The notes below the pieces were generated by a model. It was not told the origin of the DNA, did not search any database, and was given only the letters and a program-made list of their open reading frames with translations. Position numbers and translations under genes: made by a program. This document shows, in pieces, positions 12,002 to 25,730 of a DNA stretch of 64,000 nucleotides (position 1 is the first letter of the stretch; each line of letters opens with the position of its first letter). The stretch comes from Episyrphus balteatus (lineage: Eukaryota; Arthropoda; Insecta; Diptera; Syrphidae): contig NC_079138.1 of assembly GCF_945859705.1 (NCBI RefSeq), positions 5,952,001 to 6,016,000 on the forward strand, written 5' to 3'.

Positions 12002-13138
12002 GGGCAAAAATACTTTGAAAAACGAAACAACTGCTTTTACAAATTTCACCTTTTTTGTTTATAAAATCATAAAATGTACTTCAATTTAATATTAATAATA
12101 GTTTATATCAATGCGTTACCAAAAATTAATATGCAAACTTTTCTAAAAACGAACAAAAATAGGAAAAAATTAGTTCATATATTACAGTTACTAGAAGCTT
12201 CAACTTGGAATGATAAATCGGGAAGTAAAGAATTCCAAATATTATCAGAAATGCTAATAAAAAACACTGCTAACGCAAAGTAACGCAGTGGTAATCTAAG
12301 TATGTACCAACTTCTTATCTTACTTAAGAAAAACATGTTTACTTGATACTACTAGATTTGAAAACAAAATAAAATAAAGATTCCTCTAAACATAATACAA
12401 TTCAAATACCTTCGATTTAACAAATCTGGAATGTATTAATAAAATTCCATTGAATTTTGCCACATCTCCTCTTTATTTTGTTCAAATTGTAACAAATGAA
12501 TGCATCCTATTTAAAATAACAGCTGAATTCAATTATTTTATATGACATTTGTTGAATTAAAAAAAATTCAAAATAAATCTAAGACAATTTCTTTACTAAA
12601 TTATTCTTTATGGTAACGCAGTTGTAAATATTTTACTATATTAAACATATAAATTAAATTGAAAAAGCCATTGCAAAAATGTTGTCGCTGTCAAACTTAA
12701 ATATTTCGTCTATTATGTCATAAATACAGTAACTCAGTGGTAACGCAATAAAAACTCGCACATCTTTTAGTGACTTTGAAGTTTGAAGCTATTCAATTTT
12801 CATGCTTATTCTTCCTTAAATGAGGTATAATTTACTAACTTGTTTATATTCACATATGGTAACGCAGGTTACCTTAAATTTTATTCCTTAAAATATGTTG
12901 TGAAATATGTTTTTACTGGGATTAAAATAAAGTTGAAAACTCGTTACTTTGGCAAAAATGTGTCATACACACAATATTTGTATGAAAACAACTGCGTTAC
13001 CTAGATAGATAACTGCGATTTCCAAACAATTCAATCAAAATTTGGATTATATTCAATTTTGTTGTTTACGTAAATACGAAAAATGAATTTCAACCAAAAG
13101 GGACTAACTTTTAGGCATACCAAATAGTATTTTGGCCC
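12002..13138. mobile_element. GGGCCAAAATAC-ended element, copy 2 (intact, no insertions)
   Basis: Ends GGGCAAAAATAC and GTATTTTGGCCC, flanked by ACAT on both sides (11998-12001, 13139-13142). The body has repeated GGTAACGCA motifs spread over 1 kb and no long ORF. It is the best template for the family and shows the empty targets for all three insertions in copy 1. Confidence 0.8.
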
Positions 13139-13142
13139 ACAT

Positions 13143-15470
13143 TATGTTTGTATTTGCAAGCATATAATACAAAAAAACTTATGTCGCGCAACGTTTCTCC
13201 AAAAGTTCCGAATTCATGTCAATATATCTACCTATTTGTTGAACAATACCACCAAATATATGAATAATAAAATATGAATAAGAATATTGCATGGAAGCCT
13301 TGATTTGAGGCGCAAAAGTACGTATGGCCGGCCAATCGCTCACGCTCACGTACTTCAAATCAAAGACGAATTGAGAAAATGTTTAATTAAAATTATTTAT
13401 GGACTCTATATGATTTCAACGGCAACAATTCCAATCATAAAAATACAAATAAAAATAAATAAAACAAAACAAACCAAAACAAAACAAAAAAAAAAAAGTC
13501 TCATTTACACGAGATATAAAATTAAAAAAAAAAAAAAAAAAAAAACTTAACTTAACTTAGCTTAACATTGCCCAAAGCCAATGTCTCGGCCAAATTGAAA
13601 TTCACTTTAAGCTTAAGTTGATGTAGCAGCAGAAGCTAGCATGTATATTATTTGCAAGAAGAATGTACTTGTTTGTTGTTAACGAGCTTCAAGTTATATA
13701 AGATAAGACATCAGGTTATTGAGTATGAGTATCAACTTCGAATAGAATTTCTCAGGTAAACTTTCAACTTTAATATAAAAACAAAACTATTTAGACAAGA
13801 TAGGTATTTTGTGGTGGTTTTCAACTTTTTATCGAAATGTTGAATTGAAAAAAAAAAAGAATTAAAAAAAAGTGATTCATTCAAAGACGTCAGTTGATAT
13901 GAAATGATCTAAATACTGGTACACATGTTTTCATTGACAAACAAAAATGCACACGCCCATAATAGGACTGTGATACAAGTAAGCGTGTCCCACTGTGAAG
14001 ATAAAATAACGAACATTGGCCTCCATCACCCTCTCGGCGAGTGTCAGTGTACAGTGGGGCAATTATATATGATGAACTTTAAAATTAAAAAAAAGGTATC
14101 CCAAATGACACCGTGAATATACTCTTACTGTGAATACTCTTACTTGCAAAAGGTCCAATTTGTCGTTGGGAAAAAATTCATAAATTTGGGAGTTAATTGG
14201 GACATAAAATCCAACTTAAGACAAAATCTGCTAAAGCTACTAGGTATAGAAAGGTTATATCTTGAAACTGAAAATAAAGAAAGCTATTCTAAAAATGGAA
14301 TCATTAAAGAGGGTAAATAGGAGTAAAATGACAAGGTAAAACAAGAATGTATTTTCTAAAAGGTAAATCGTAGAAATTTTATTCGTTGAAAAAAAGGCTT
14401 TCGAACTTTTAAAAATAAAAATTTCAACACTGGGCAATGAACGATTTTTTTTTAACTGTGCAAGGAACAGTCTTCGAAAAAGTGGTTATTAAGTTATTTT
14501 AAGGTTCATCAAACCATGAGCCAATTTTATTCAAAATTTACGGACAGGTATTTCTTATCATTTTGAAGGGTAAATGTAAAAAAAATTTTTAAGTTTTTGA
14601 AAAAAACAATTTTTAATTTAATTTTTTTAACTTTATATTTTTTCGAAACTCGACAAAATCATGAATTTCAAATAGATATTTAAGATATCGATACTTTGAA
14701 CTACAAGAGCAAGTACGTGCTACCCAGTCGTGCATTTTATTTGATTTCAGATGATCTTACAAAACATGTAGAGATATTTTTGAAGAAAAAAAAAAAAAAC
14801 AGTTTTTTAGGGATATATTTGAGTTTTTTTTAATTTTTAAGAATCTCTTGCACAGAATTTTAAACTTACAGGTTTTATAGGTGATATTAGTTAACGTATG
14901 TGTGCAAAACTGAATATTTTAACAGAAATATTTTCTGACCCCAACTTTTTGACGCTTTTCTACCTTTTTTTTGTTTGTTTTCTTTTTGAAGGTGTATATT
15001 TAAGATTGAGGCCTTTAATTAAATCAGGTAATCAGGTAAAAACATTATTCAGGTATCATGTAAAAAAATTAACAAAATGTTGTGCGTAGAAAGAAAAGCA
15101 AATCTTTTCAGCCTGAGTTTTTCATGAAAAATTAGTGATTTTAAAAAAATCATTAGGTATTACTCTTTACAAAATATATAGACTTTATTATCGTTAGAAG
15201 AAATATTAGGCTTTTAAATGGCTATTTTTTTTTTCGTAAACTTGCCATATTAAAATTGACATAACGTTGAAAAAATAAACATGTATTTTATTTCGCATTA
15301 TTTTTGTAAAACATAAAACGTACAACAGATACAAATAACGTCTTAATCTTTAGCTAAAATATCATACTGTGAGATGGTATAAAAAAGTTGACAAAAAAAT
15401 GTAATTTTCAATAAATTTTGTTTTAGTATATAAAATAATATGATAATTCAGTGATAATAGTTCAATTTAA
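13143..15470. other. Non-coding DNA with short relics
   Basis: Includes a slightly GC-richer patch at 13287-13380 and another at 13940-14060. Each has a short open frame, but neither shows recognisable domains or splice structure. At 14697-14734 is a fragment of the repeat found whole at 35054 and 48909 (AAGAGCAAGTACGTGCTACC). Confidence 0.45.
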
Positions 15471-15473
15471 TTA

Positions 15474-17658
15474 TAGTCCATTGAAATGTTACATTAACCT
15501 TGCATTTTGGGTAGGACAAGATTTTTTTGTTTTGATCTGTAGGGGAGGTTAATGTGAGTATACAATCCAGTTTTCGGGGTTGAAAGCCCCCCCATTTGGC
15601 CGCCATCTTGGAAAAAGGGGTGTAAACTGTTTTTTATCGATATCTTGCGAACCGTAAGTCCCACAAAAAAAATGTCTAAAGCGATTTTGTAGATAATTTA
15701 TTTCTCTACAATTTTGATTAAGGTACTTTTTTCTGTAAAATTGAAAATAAGAAAGTTATACTTGAAAATAGATGTACATTTTCAAGAACAAATTCTTTGA
15801 AGGGCCATAGCTTTTTTTCTACAAGTTTTATTGAAAAAATACTCATGACCGTTTTTAAAGATAATTTAATTTCCAACAATTTGATGTGCTCATTTTGCAG
15901 ATTTCGTTTATATAAAGCTGCTGCAATGGTTTTACAAAAAAAGGTAACAATTTATTTTCGTACTTGTATATGTTTATTTTATTATTTTTTTTACTTCAAT
16001 ACAGGCTGATTCAAAAGGATATGTAGGTTGGGTTGAAACAAGAAAAAAATCATAAAGTATAGGGGGGTCCATTCCCTACCGTTTGGTCAAGAGAGCAATA
16101 TTCTAAAAAAATTGTCTTACTTTTGAAAAAAAAATTACTAAAAATCAACGGTTACACCTATTTTAACGTGTTATATTTTTTTGTAAAGCCAAAAACCTTT
16201 TCTTTTATATTATTTTCAATTAAACCTGTTTTATATAATAGCTTTTGAAAAAATAATTTTCAAAATAAAAACTGAAAAAAAAATACGAAAAAATTATTTC
16301 GAACTAATTTTTTTCAAAATTTTATATAATTAAGTACTAATTAAATTTTCAAAATTCAATGCCGTTATGTGTTTTCCAACAAAATCAGAAAACCGGATGC
16401 AAGAGTTTTGTCGTTTTCGAGAAATTAAAAAGAAAACAAAACTACTTTTTTCTAAGAACCCCCATTATTTTTTGTTTTTAAGTGGCTGGATATGTTGGTT
16501 AATTAATTTATGAAAAATTAACTTTTCTTCTATTATAAAGTGAAACAATTTTCGATGAAACTTGAACTAACCAAAACCATTATTGATCAAAAATGTCTTG
16601 TGCACACAATGTCAATGTTTATCTGTTTAAATTTGTGCAAAAATATCTTACGGCCGTATTATTCACTAGTTAAAAAAATACATCTGGATCTAAAGAAATT
16701 TAATTTCTCGAAAACGACAAGACTCTTTTCAATCCGGTTTTCTGTTTTTGTTTGAAAACACATAACAGCATTGAATTTTGAAAATTTTAATTAGTACTTA
16801 ATTATATAAAATTTTGAAAAAAATTAGTTTAAAATATTTTTGTATTTTTTTTTTCAAAGTTTTTATTTTGAAATTTATTTATTCAAAAGCTATTCTAAAA
16901 AACAGGTTTAATTAAAAATAATATAAAAGAAAAGGTTTTCGGCTTTACAAAAAAGATATTACACGTTAAAATGGGTGTAACCGTTGATTTTAACTAAATT
17001 TTTTTCAAAAGTAAGACATTTTTTTTTAGAAAATTGCCCTCCTGACTAAACGGTACGGAATGGACTCCCGTACTTTATGATTTTTGTCTTTTTTCAACCC
17101 AACCTACATACCCTTTTGAATCAGTCTGTATTGAAGTAAAAAAAAAATAAACATAAAAGTACAAAAATAAATTGTTACCTTTTTTTGTAAAACCATTGCA
17201 GCAGCTTTATATAAACGAAATCTGCAAAACGAGCACTTCAAATTGTTGAAAATTAAATGATCTTTAAAAACGGTCATGAGTATTTTTTCAATAAAACTTG
17301 TAGAAAAAAAGCTATGGCCCTTCAAAGAATTTTTTCTTGAAAATGTACATCTATTTTCAAGTATAACTTTCTTATTTTCAATTTTACAGAAAAAAGTACC
17401 TTAATCAAAATTGTAGAGAAATAAATTATCTACAAAATCGCTTCAGACATTTTTTTTGTGGGACTTACGGTTCGCAAGATATCGATAAAAACCAGTTTAC
17501 ACCCCTTTTTCCAAGATGGCGGCCAAATGGGGGGGCTTTCAACCCCGAAAACTGGATTGTATACTCACATTAACCTCCCCTACAGATCAAAACAAAAAAA
17601 TCTTGTCCTACCCAAAATGCAAGGTTCGGTCAAATTTTTGTAACATTTCAATGGACTA
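15474..17658. mobile_element. 2.2-kb foldback element with ~960-bp inverted arms
   Basis: The left arm (15474 to about 16432) and right arm (about 16695 to 17658) are inverted copies with high identity, separated by about 260 bases. Ends are TAGTCCATTGAAATGTTA and its complement, flanked by TTA (15471-15473, 17659-17661). Both arms include GCCGCCATCTTGG and GATATCTTGCGAACCGTAAG. The apparent short ORF starting MKGHSFFSTS occurs once in each arm on opposite strands, which shows it is part of the repeat and not a gene. Confidence 0.9.
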
Positions 17659-17781
17659 TTAATAAAAGTATGGATTTACGTAATTTTTTTTTGACAACTA
17701 TAATACACAAGTTTTTGAATTGTACTACTTATTCACAAAAGTTCTCAAATACAAAGGTTTAAAAAAAAAAATTGATAATAA

Positions 17782-18413
17782 CACTGGTTTACAAGGGTTA
17801 TGTTGCCGAAACAAAAATATACTTTTCTGAAGGTTTTCGGTGTGCTGAACTCAAATCCGAAGTCAGAAACAACTAATCAGCTCTCGTTTTTGAGATATTA
17901 CCGTTAGAAAATTCAAAAACACTTTTTTTTGAGTTTTTCGGACCTTATTCTTTTGTATAAGGAAAATTGTTTGAGCATATTTAGTAACGGTTTCTTTAAG
18001 AACTGTTTTCCATCTTTCGATACATTTTTAAATCTTTTCAATATATTTTGTATTGCCCGAGATATCTTAAACTGAAGTAAGTGGGTTTGGCTTCATATAT
18101 CGTAAAGAAGATAATGACGTTATAAAATTTATAAAAATACCAAACAACTTAGGATATCTCGGGCAGTAAAACAGATATCGAAAATATTTAAACAGATTTA
18201 AAAAGGTGGTAAATAGTTCTTATAAAAACCGTTATTAAATATGCTCAAACAATTTTCCTTATGTAAAAGAATAAGGTCCGAAGTACTGCATGTTCTAACG
18301 GTAATATTTCAAAAACGGGAGACTTCGGATTCGAGTTCAGCACACCGAAAACCTTCAGAAAAGTATATTTTTGTTTCGGCAACAAAAAAAAGGTAAAATT
18401 TTGTTAACCAGTG
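17782..18413. mobile_element. CACTGGTTAAC-ended foldback MITE, copy 1
   Basis: Ends CACTGGTTTACAAG and GTTAACCAGTG, flanked by TAA (17779-17781, 18414-18416). The arms share AAAGTATATTTTTGTTTCGG, GTGCTGAACTC, TTTGAGATATTACCGTTAGA and other stretches, meeting near 18100-18140. Relatives: 62881-63617, a right half at about 32385-32504, and an end fragment near 26095-26117. Confidence 0.82.
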
Positions 18414-18416
18414 TAA

Positions 18417-21400
18417 TTGACAGCGGTAATACGAATTCATTTAAATCGTTAGTATTTGTCAAATATCGTATTGATGTCAAAAATAACAACAATTCAAGAT
18501 CATAAACTTCAAAACTTATTGAAAATTGTAAGTACCAGGAATTAATTTATATAGATACAATAACTTTTCCTATAGATAATTTGGCTAGAAACAAGTGCTT
18601 AGATCATTTTGCATATCATTTCTATGTTGTATGTTTTATTTGACTAATAAAGTCATATAATTCAACAGTGACTAATCAAAAAAAAAAAATAATAGTACAC
18701 AATCGAATGCCACTTCATATTTTGCTAAATCTTATATAGACTGATGTCGTACAACTTTATTAAAGATATAAGCACATGTTTTTTTTTTTTTTTGTTTAAG
18801 GATTCTATCCGAAATTCTGTCTGACTTTAACTTAAATACCTTTGTTATCTTTCTAATATCAAACGCGGTACATTTAAAAATATTTTGATAAAATAAAATT
18901 CCATGCGTCGTCAACGTTCACACAGTAACTCTATAAAACACTTCATTTTACCTACCTTCCGATTAAGATTTGATAAGAAAACGAAAATTCTATCGGAGAA
19001 AATATTATCTCCAAATTAACTCTATCAATCTTTGTTAAGTTAAATTACATGATGTAATTTATCGCATGTCTGATTGCTATAAAAAAAAAAAGTTTATAAA
19101 TTTTTTGCTCACCTTGAAAGTAAGTTCAATTAAAGTTCTCAAACGGACAAACATATTCATACATACATCTGGGTAATTCCTATGTTTTTTTTTTTTACTT
19201 TGTACAATAATTGATTGAAATTGACATATTTTGAATTTTTGGTAATGGATAATTTCGGGTAGGGGAACGTTTTCATTGTGATTTAATTTTTTTTTTGTGT
19301 TACAATAAAAAAATGTTATTTCAATTGTTCGTATATATCAGGGCATTAGTTTTAATTTGATAAGGAACAAAAAAGAAAAAACATATTTTTGGTATTTTAA
19401 TTGAAAGGTATTGATTAAAGTAAGCATGGTATTGAGGGCATTCTATTTATGAATAAAGACCCGTATATGAATGATGGAGTTATATGCGTTATCTGGTTAT
19501 TAAATAATTATTACCTTTGCATTGAGAGAAGAGGTTCTTTGCATTTTCAGCTTGAACATTCGAAGTGCTATTAAAATGCATTTTTTTAAGGAGATCTGTT
19601 TTCTGTTTTAACTGTTTTAAGGTCTGTTTTTGTTTAATGATCGGTAATAAAAAAAAAAATAATTAACTTTGTTAAACGATTTCGAAGGGTTTGTTTGGTT
19701 TTCTTAATAAATATCCATGATTTAATAGCTTGGAATAAGAATCTCGTTTGCTAACCCAGATATCACAATACATTCCTAATAGAGTACGAAATATAAATTA
19801 AAATAAATCTTTAAAACTTTATGATTGCTTTTGTTTGAGAGAAAATAATGTTAGGAGCTTAAGTTTTTTTTTCAAAGTAATAATTATTGTATTTTAACGA
19901 AACACCAGTAGCTTCTTAGCATTGTATCGGTATTGTCACAAATTGTTATCATCATCATCATCGTTATTCAAATTATTTTGTAACATTTTTAAAAATATTA
20001 TATGTACATATCTCGAATCTTTAGCAAACAGATAAAAATAAAAAAAAAAAAAAAATGTTTGATATGGTAAGAAAAGAATTATTAATTTAACTTGCACAGG
20101 GTGACATAGATTTAACTTAATTATAATGTTTATTCAAAATGGAGACAGTGTGTTATTATTACCATCTCATAGTTTGATATTTAAGCTTAAGATTTATAAC
20201 ATCTAAAAGTACTTTTTGATTTAAAAATTGTGCAGCTTGTAGAACATGCAATGCTATGTGTGATATATCAAATGAAAGGTTATATTATCTTCTTATGAAA
20301 TAAAGTTAAGTCAGTTTAAGTAAGTGTTCTATGAAAAAAGATATTATAGTGTCAAAAACAGAAACCATCTTTTTATAGTTATTTCGAAAATCTGAATATG
20401 AAAATATTTAATTCGTGTTTTGAATTCTGTTAATGGTTGAAAACGGTCAAAATATTTGCAACAAAAAAAAATAGTTTTTCCCGTTTCTCGGTGAAAAATC
20501 ATTTGGAATCCAAAGTTTTGATAAACTTAATAAACAATCTCATCTAAAAATAAAAAAAAAAATTAAAAAATATTTCGAAAACTTAGACCATCTTTATTGT
20601 TTTTTTTTCATTATATTTTAATTAGTATTTCAAAATTCTCTTACCTATAGTTACCACTTTGTCGAAGGTCTATCTCTTGCATATGTTTAAAAAAAAAAAC
20701 AAAAACCTTCCAGTATTTAAATTTTTTTAGATTTAGTTAGAACTTTTGCCATTCTTCTACACCATATCGCTTAGCAAAAATCGGCTTACTGTTTAGAAAA
20801 TACGTTTTATTAAAGTATGTCATTTTATCCCTATTTACCCTATTTAATGATTTTATTTTAAAAAATCCTTTCTTGTTGTTGATGATTAGGTATAAACTAT
20901 CAAATAAGCTACTGTAGATTTTTTTTAATAGCTGTAATACGTTGATTAAGAGTTAAGATGAAATTGAAGTCGGAACGTGAAATGAGTCATGTTTATTTCG
21001 TGGGGTTCATGGATTTTTTTAATACGTTATCATGTCAGCAATAGGTTTCTTCACCAAAATACCTTTATAGGTTAGGTAAATCGTAGGTTCTACTCGGGTA
21101 TAAGACATACTTTCCTTTCTGCATTTTCCCACCAGAAGCCGAACTTGATTTTACAGAGTTAGAAGCAATAAGTGATTTCATATTATCATTTGATGGGACC
21201 ACCCTTTTTTTTGTTTATTCATAAAAACTGAAAAGTAGTGATAAGACAACGTACTCTAAAGAATCTCTTCTTTTTTATAACTTAAGATAACTTAAGAGAG
21301 CAAATAATACAAAAAAAAAAAAAAAATACGGGCTTGGTAGCAAAAACTTATTATTTTAAAAGCTAAACAAATAACATCAAACGTGAGACCCAGATAATTG

Positions 21401-22992
21401 AGGTGTGATATACAATTTTTCTTCTCTTATTCTCCTTTTTTTTTTCTTTATTATTTTTTCAAAGTTTTATTATTTTTTTTTTTTTGTATTTTTATTTGAT
21501 TTGAAGAGGAAAATCGTGTCACTCTGGCGACACACAAATTTATTTATGATTTTTTGAGAAAGTTGTGAGATTGGGTAAGGGTGCGGTATACATTTTGTGC
21601 TATAATTTTAAGCACACGTTTTTTTGTTAAGCTCTAACAAGTGTCAACTCTCATCTGCATTTACAACTACCGTACACAGAGGATAGCTAAAAATAGAATA
21701 AATCAGTTAAAATTAAGTTATTATTGTTTACTTATTCACTCACCATCATTTTATATATATCAAAATAGTAATTGTTTGTTTTTTTTTAAATATTATAAAA
21801 CTTTCCCCCCGAATAAACTGCACTATCTGCCCAATAAATATTAGCCATTTACTAATGGCGCCAATTATAATGCATACATTTTTTCGTCAACAATTTATTT
21901 TTTTATAGATAAATTGGTTACCTACTTAGGTTCACTTGAGATTAACAAGTGAGAATTTCAAGTACGTAATTCATTCGCACTTCGCAGTTAACAAAAAATT
22001 TAAGAGTTTTTTTTTTTTTATTATTATAAAAAAAGTAATTTCTAACAAAATTCTAAATCAATGGACCTTTTTAGAAGATAGTTATAGCTTTCATATCAAA
22101 CCATTGCAAGGCTGATTTATAATATTTTTTTAAGTACGAGAGCTAAACAATTTGATGCTCAAAAGATTGGTGGTAGTTTGCTTATTTTTTTGAATATTTT
22201 AAAGTTTTTTATGTGTAAAGTTTAAGAATAATCAAATAAATTATTTGATTATAATCTATGTAAGTCTCTACCAGAGGCCAGGGCTCCAGAAACATTTCGT
22301 GTTTCGTCTTCATAAAATTTATGATAGTTTATAGTGATCAACTGCATCCAACCAAAGTTTTGACACAATTAACACCTTGGGAGATTATAGTTGTCAATTT
22401 TATCAGTATGCCGTTGTCTATCATCAATATTTTTGATAAATCTTAAAATTTGAAAAAAAAAAAAAATTGGTATTTATCAAATTTTTGTATCAATTAAAAA
22501 TTGCTAGTTGATAATTTATTTGTTTTTTTTTTTCCTTTATATGTTGAATCAGCAGTAATATTTCTAATTTACATAAAAAAGATCGTAGTATGGTCAAAAT
22601 TATTGAGGAATTCTTCAATATTGTACAAAGTGACTTGGGTAGATAAAAAATGCTTGATTTCGGAAAAGGTTATTCGAATGTAGTCAACATTTTTACACTT
22701 AGTATTACTAATTTATCGACGCAATCGACAGTACCTATAACTCAGGCGGTAAAAAATAGTAATTAATAACGGATTGCTGCCGCAATTTTCTACTAAATGA
22801 CTAACATTTAAAAAAAAATACAGACAAAAAATAAAAAACAACTTACAGTTATGAATTAAACTTTTTTAAAAGTCAGAATCTTAGACTTTTAAATTTTAAA
22901 TGAATATATTTCAAGGAATAATTTTTGAAAAAATTAATTTTAAAGTCAAAGTTTGAAAAACACATTCAGTGTAATGTTTTTATACTTCGAAC
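18417..22992. other. Unique AT-rich non-coding DNA
   Basis: No supported gene or clear transposon ends. It has homopolymers and weak small hairpins (for example GTGTCACTCTGGCGACAC at 21516). About 22330-22520 has a decayed inverted relative of the TTGATAAATATC foldback family. Confidence 0.4.
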
Positions 22993-22995
22993 TTA

Positions 22996-23476
22996 GGGCT
23001 CAGTTATAGCTATCAGTAAAATCCATCAGTAAAACATTTGTTTTGCTATTTTGAATACTTTAATCTTATATTTTGTGGAAAATTTTGATGAAATAAAATG
23101 AAAACATATTTCCACTAATTTTTTCAAAAAGAATCAATGAATTTTGTGTTAAATTTTATACACAAACTCATTTTATAAATTTTACTGATGAAATTTAATT
23201 TTACTGAACAGCTGACTGCCAAATGCCAAAAAAAATTCCATTTCATTTTACTGATGGCGTTCCATTTTTTTACTGTTCCGGTGGCATCATTAAAAAAATT
23301 ACTGATGAAATCAACAGTAAAAAAATTGCTTGAGGCGCGAATGTCAAAGAAACATTTAATTTAATGACGTACATTTATATTGATTGCTATAAACGCTCAT
23401 CAGTAAAAGATTTCAGATTCCTTATGTTTCAATTTTTACTGATGGATTTTACTGATAGATAGCTATAACTGAGGCC
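22996..23476. mobile_element. GGGCTCAGTTATAGC-ended MITE with TTA duplication
   Basis: Ends GGGCTCAGTTATAGCTATC and (inverted) GGCCTCAGTTATAGCTATC, flanked by TTA (22993-22995, 23477-23479). Subterminal ATCAGTAAAATCCATCAGTA repeats occur at both ends. GG-starting ends with a TTA duplication are the PIF/Harbinger signature. No coding capacity in 481 bp. Confidence 0.85.
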
Positions 23477-23822
23477 TTAAGTACAAAATCCTGAAAGCCG
23501 CAAAACGTGTCAGGCAAAATCCTTTTAGCTAAAAAGCTTTTGAAATTGAGGCCTGCCTAGTGACTTAAAATCGTGAGAACTGAGTGAAAATTAAATCAGT
23601 GCAGTGGGACTTATTTCCCCTGAACTCGCACAAAGCTCCCAACTCAACTAACTCTATATTTTAAAAACAAAGTCCTTTTTGCGATGATGACTGTTAGTAC
23701 CAAATTTATGAAAAAAAGCAAACATTAAAACCTGGTAAACTAGTAAATTTTCAATTTTATCAAAAATTAGAAAGCATATAGTTTTCAGTGTTTGATAAAT
23801 TAATCAATTGACACAGTTTATC

Positions 23823-25730
23823 AGGGGCGTATACAGGTTTGCTTCTTGGGGGGGGGGTCATGCCAAATTTTTTTTTTTTTTTTTTTCAAAAGTTTTGATA
23901 GCAGGCATAAACTTGAAAATGGGCTTTTTGAATTATTAAACATTAAAATTTGTGCGTCTTGCATTTCGAATCGAAAAGTTCCGAATGTAGTTCTTAAAAT
24001 AACCAAACAAAAACGGTATGAGATTCGTTTAAGTTTAGCATTAAGCCTTGAAGCCTAGAACGCTGCTGATGTGAAACGAAATTTTTCGTCGGTCTCCACG
24101 AGGACAACGAAATGCTTGCGAAATCTGGACCGAAAAATACTCAAAAATTGCAAAACATAAATGAAAAAAAAGCAAACACGCATCGCAGAAAGACATGCAA
24201 TGACAAAATGAACAACAAAAACAAACAAAAAAAACTCAAAATGTCATTTTTCCACACAGAATGAATGTCCCCGGAAATTGTTTGTGTACGAAAAAGAAGT
24301 TTAGACTTTCAATTTCGTTGTGCCGAACAGCGTACTACAGAACGAAAAGTTGAACGAAATTTTTGGTTTACCATTTCGTTGTTTCATTTTTGTATGGGAT
24401 TTTTCGTTTCTTATCAGCAGCGTACTAGGCTCTAATTTTGACTAATTGAGGCTATCCTCTCAAAAATAAAATGTACTGTACGAGTACTTCGATTGAATAA
24501 TTTGCCTTAAAACAACTGTTCATTGTTCATTGCTAGCCCAGAAAGTTAAAATAAAAATCGTTTTTACTTAATAACAGTTTTAACTTTTGAATTAAAAGTC
24601 TTCCTAACCTCAGGCAAACGAATCGCAAAGTTTTTAAAAAAAAATTGCATTTGAAAATATAATTTTTTTTAAATTTTGTTTTAAAATTGTATGGGAATTT
24701 AAAATACCTCTATTAAAATGGTAAAGACAAAAAAAATTCTTTTGGCGATATTTTGGAATTCGTCCGTTTTCAGGTATTAATCAGCGGCTTACAATATAAA
24801 AAAAATTCAGTTGTATTTATTAGATTAAGCCCTGCTTTTTCAATCGTCAGATAGACTATCAGAAGAATAAATGTCACTATAAAAAAAAAAACTTTTATTC
24901 CTAGGAATAAGCTCTAACTTAGGTTTATCTAACTACATATTAAAAAAATTAGCCCTAAGTGATATTTAATAATAATATTTAAATTGCCTTAGATAAGGTT
25001 GCTTACATTGCTTCTATAATTGGCTGGTCATTGATGGATTAACAAATCGATAGTTGTTTAAAAAAATGCAACAGATCTAGCAAATTTAGTATGTACAAAA
25101 TACTGTTATATTCTGTAAGCAAACAAAATTCACCAAATTTTATCAGACGAATGTATTGAACTGGAACATTGCAAAAAACTAAAAAGATTTGAGAAATGAT
25201 ATCCTTCTTTAACATTTTGCCGATGACGAATTTTATCAACAGAATTGACCTCCACACAGCAAGGCCACAGAAAGCTTCCCTATTTAAAACATATTTTATT
25301 CACTTCATCATATACAAAAATAGAAGATATGGCTGCTTCTTTTATTTGCTGGTAAGCAGTGTCTTGCCCTTAAGATATTATTTTTGTTTACCTACCAGAT
25401 TCAATTTATTTTAAAAAGCTTTGAATATAATACTTATCCGGGTTTTGTTTCCATACAAGCTGAGCTCAACTAATATTATCGAACGAATCAAAATAATCCT
25501 AATCCAGCATAGCGTTCGCTAAAAATATGGACACATCCCCAAAATATGGTAAAATAGTTTGTTTGAATACCAAAAATTTTTTTTACTTTTAATTTTCGTT
25601 CATGTTCTAAAACTTCAACATTTTGAAAATAATCTTACTCAAGAGATTTCAGCATCACATAACAAATTCTTTTTTAAGTTCTGAGTTCTTGGGGGGGGTC
25701 ATGACCCCGTGACCCCCCCCCCCCCTTGTT
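23823..25730. mobile_element. Probable hAT-like remnant with G/C homopolymer ends, interrupted by a MITE
   Basis: CAGGGGCGTATACAGG at 23823 followed by a GGGGGGGGGGTCATG tract is the type of end I associate with hAT elements. At 25685-25725 the string TTCTTGGGGGGGGTCATG, then CATGACCCC and a C-run, repeats the subterminal phrase; the expected outer end beyond it is missing. The interior has no intact gene, and minus-strand frames are broken. A MITE sits at 24052-24431. Assignment is tentative. Confidence 0.45.
24052..24431. mobile_element. AGCCTAGTACGCTGCTGAT-ended MITE
   Basis: 18 of 19 terminal bases are inverted-complementary (AGCCTAGAACGCTGCTGAT and ATCAGCAGCGTACTAGGCT). The flanks TGA and CTA differ by two bases from each other and are close to TTA/TAA. 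The interior has repeated ACGAAATTTTTCG-type palindromic motifs. The first 16 bases almost match the otherwise different MITE at 44257 and 48477. Confidence 0.8.

Noticed and set aside
13925..14116. A 63-aa open frame with mixed Cys/His residues
   Set aside because: No recognisable motif, no splice sites, no ATG context beyond chance; a single frame in AT-rich DNA.
15797..17325. A 70-73 aa ORF (MKGHSFFSTS...) appearing twice on opposite strands, suggesting a duplicated gene
   Set aside because: Both copies lie in the inverted arms of the 15474-17658 foldback element, so the repeat explains the duplication; no domain and no start or promoter evidence.
25039..25414. Overlapping opposite-strand frames near a hAT-like remnant as a possible transposase
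   Set aside because: Frames are short and mutually exclusive; I could not place catalytic hAT residues or a conserved C-terminal motif.
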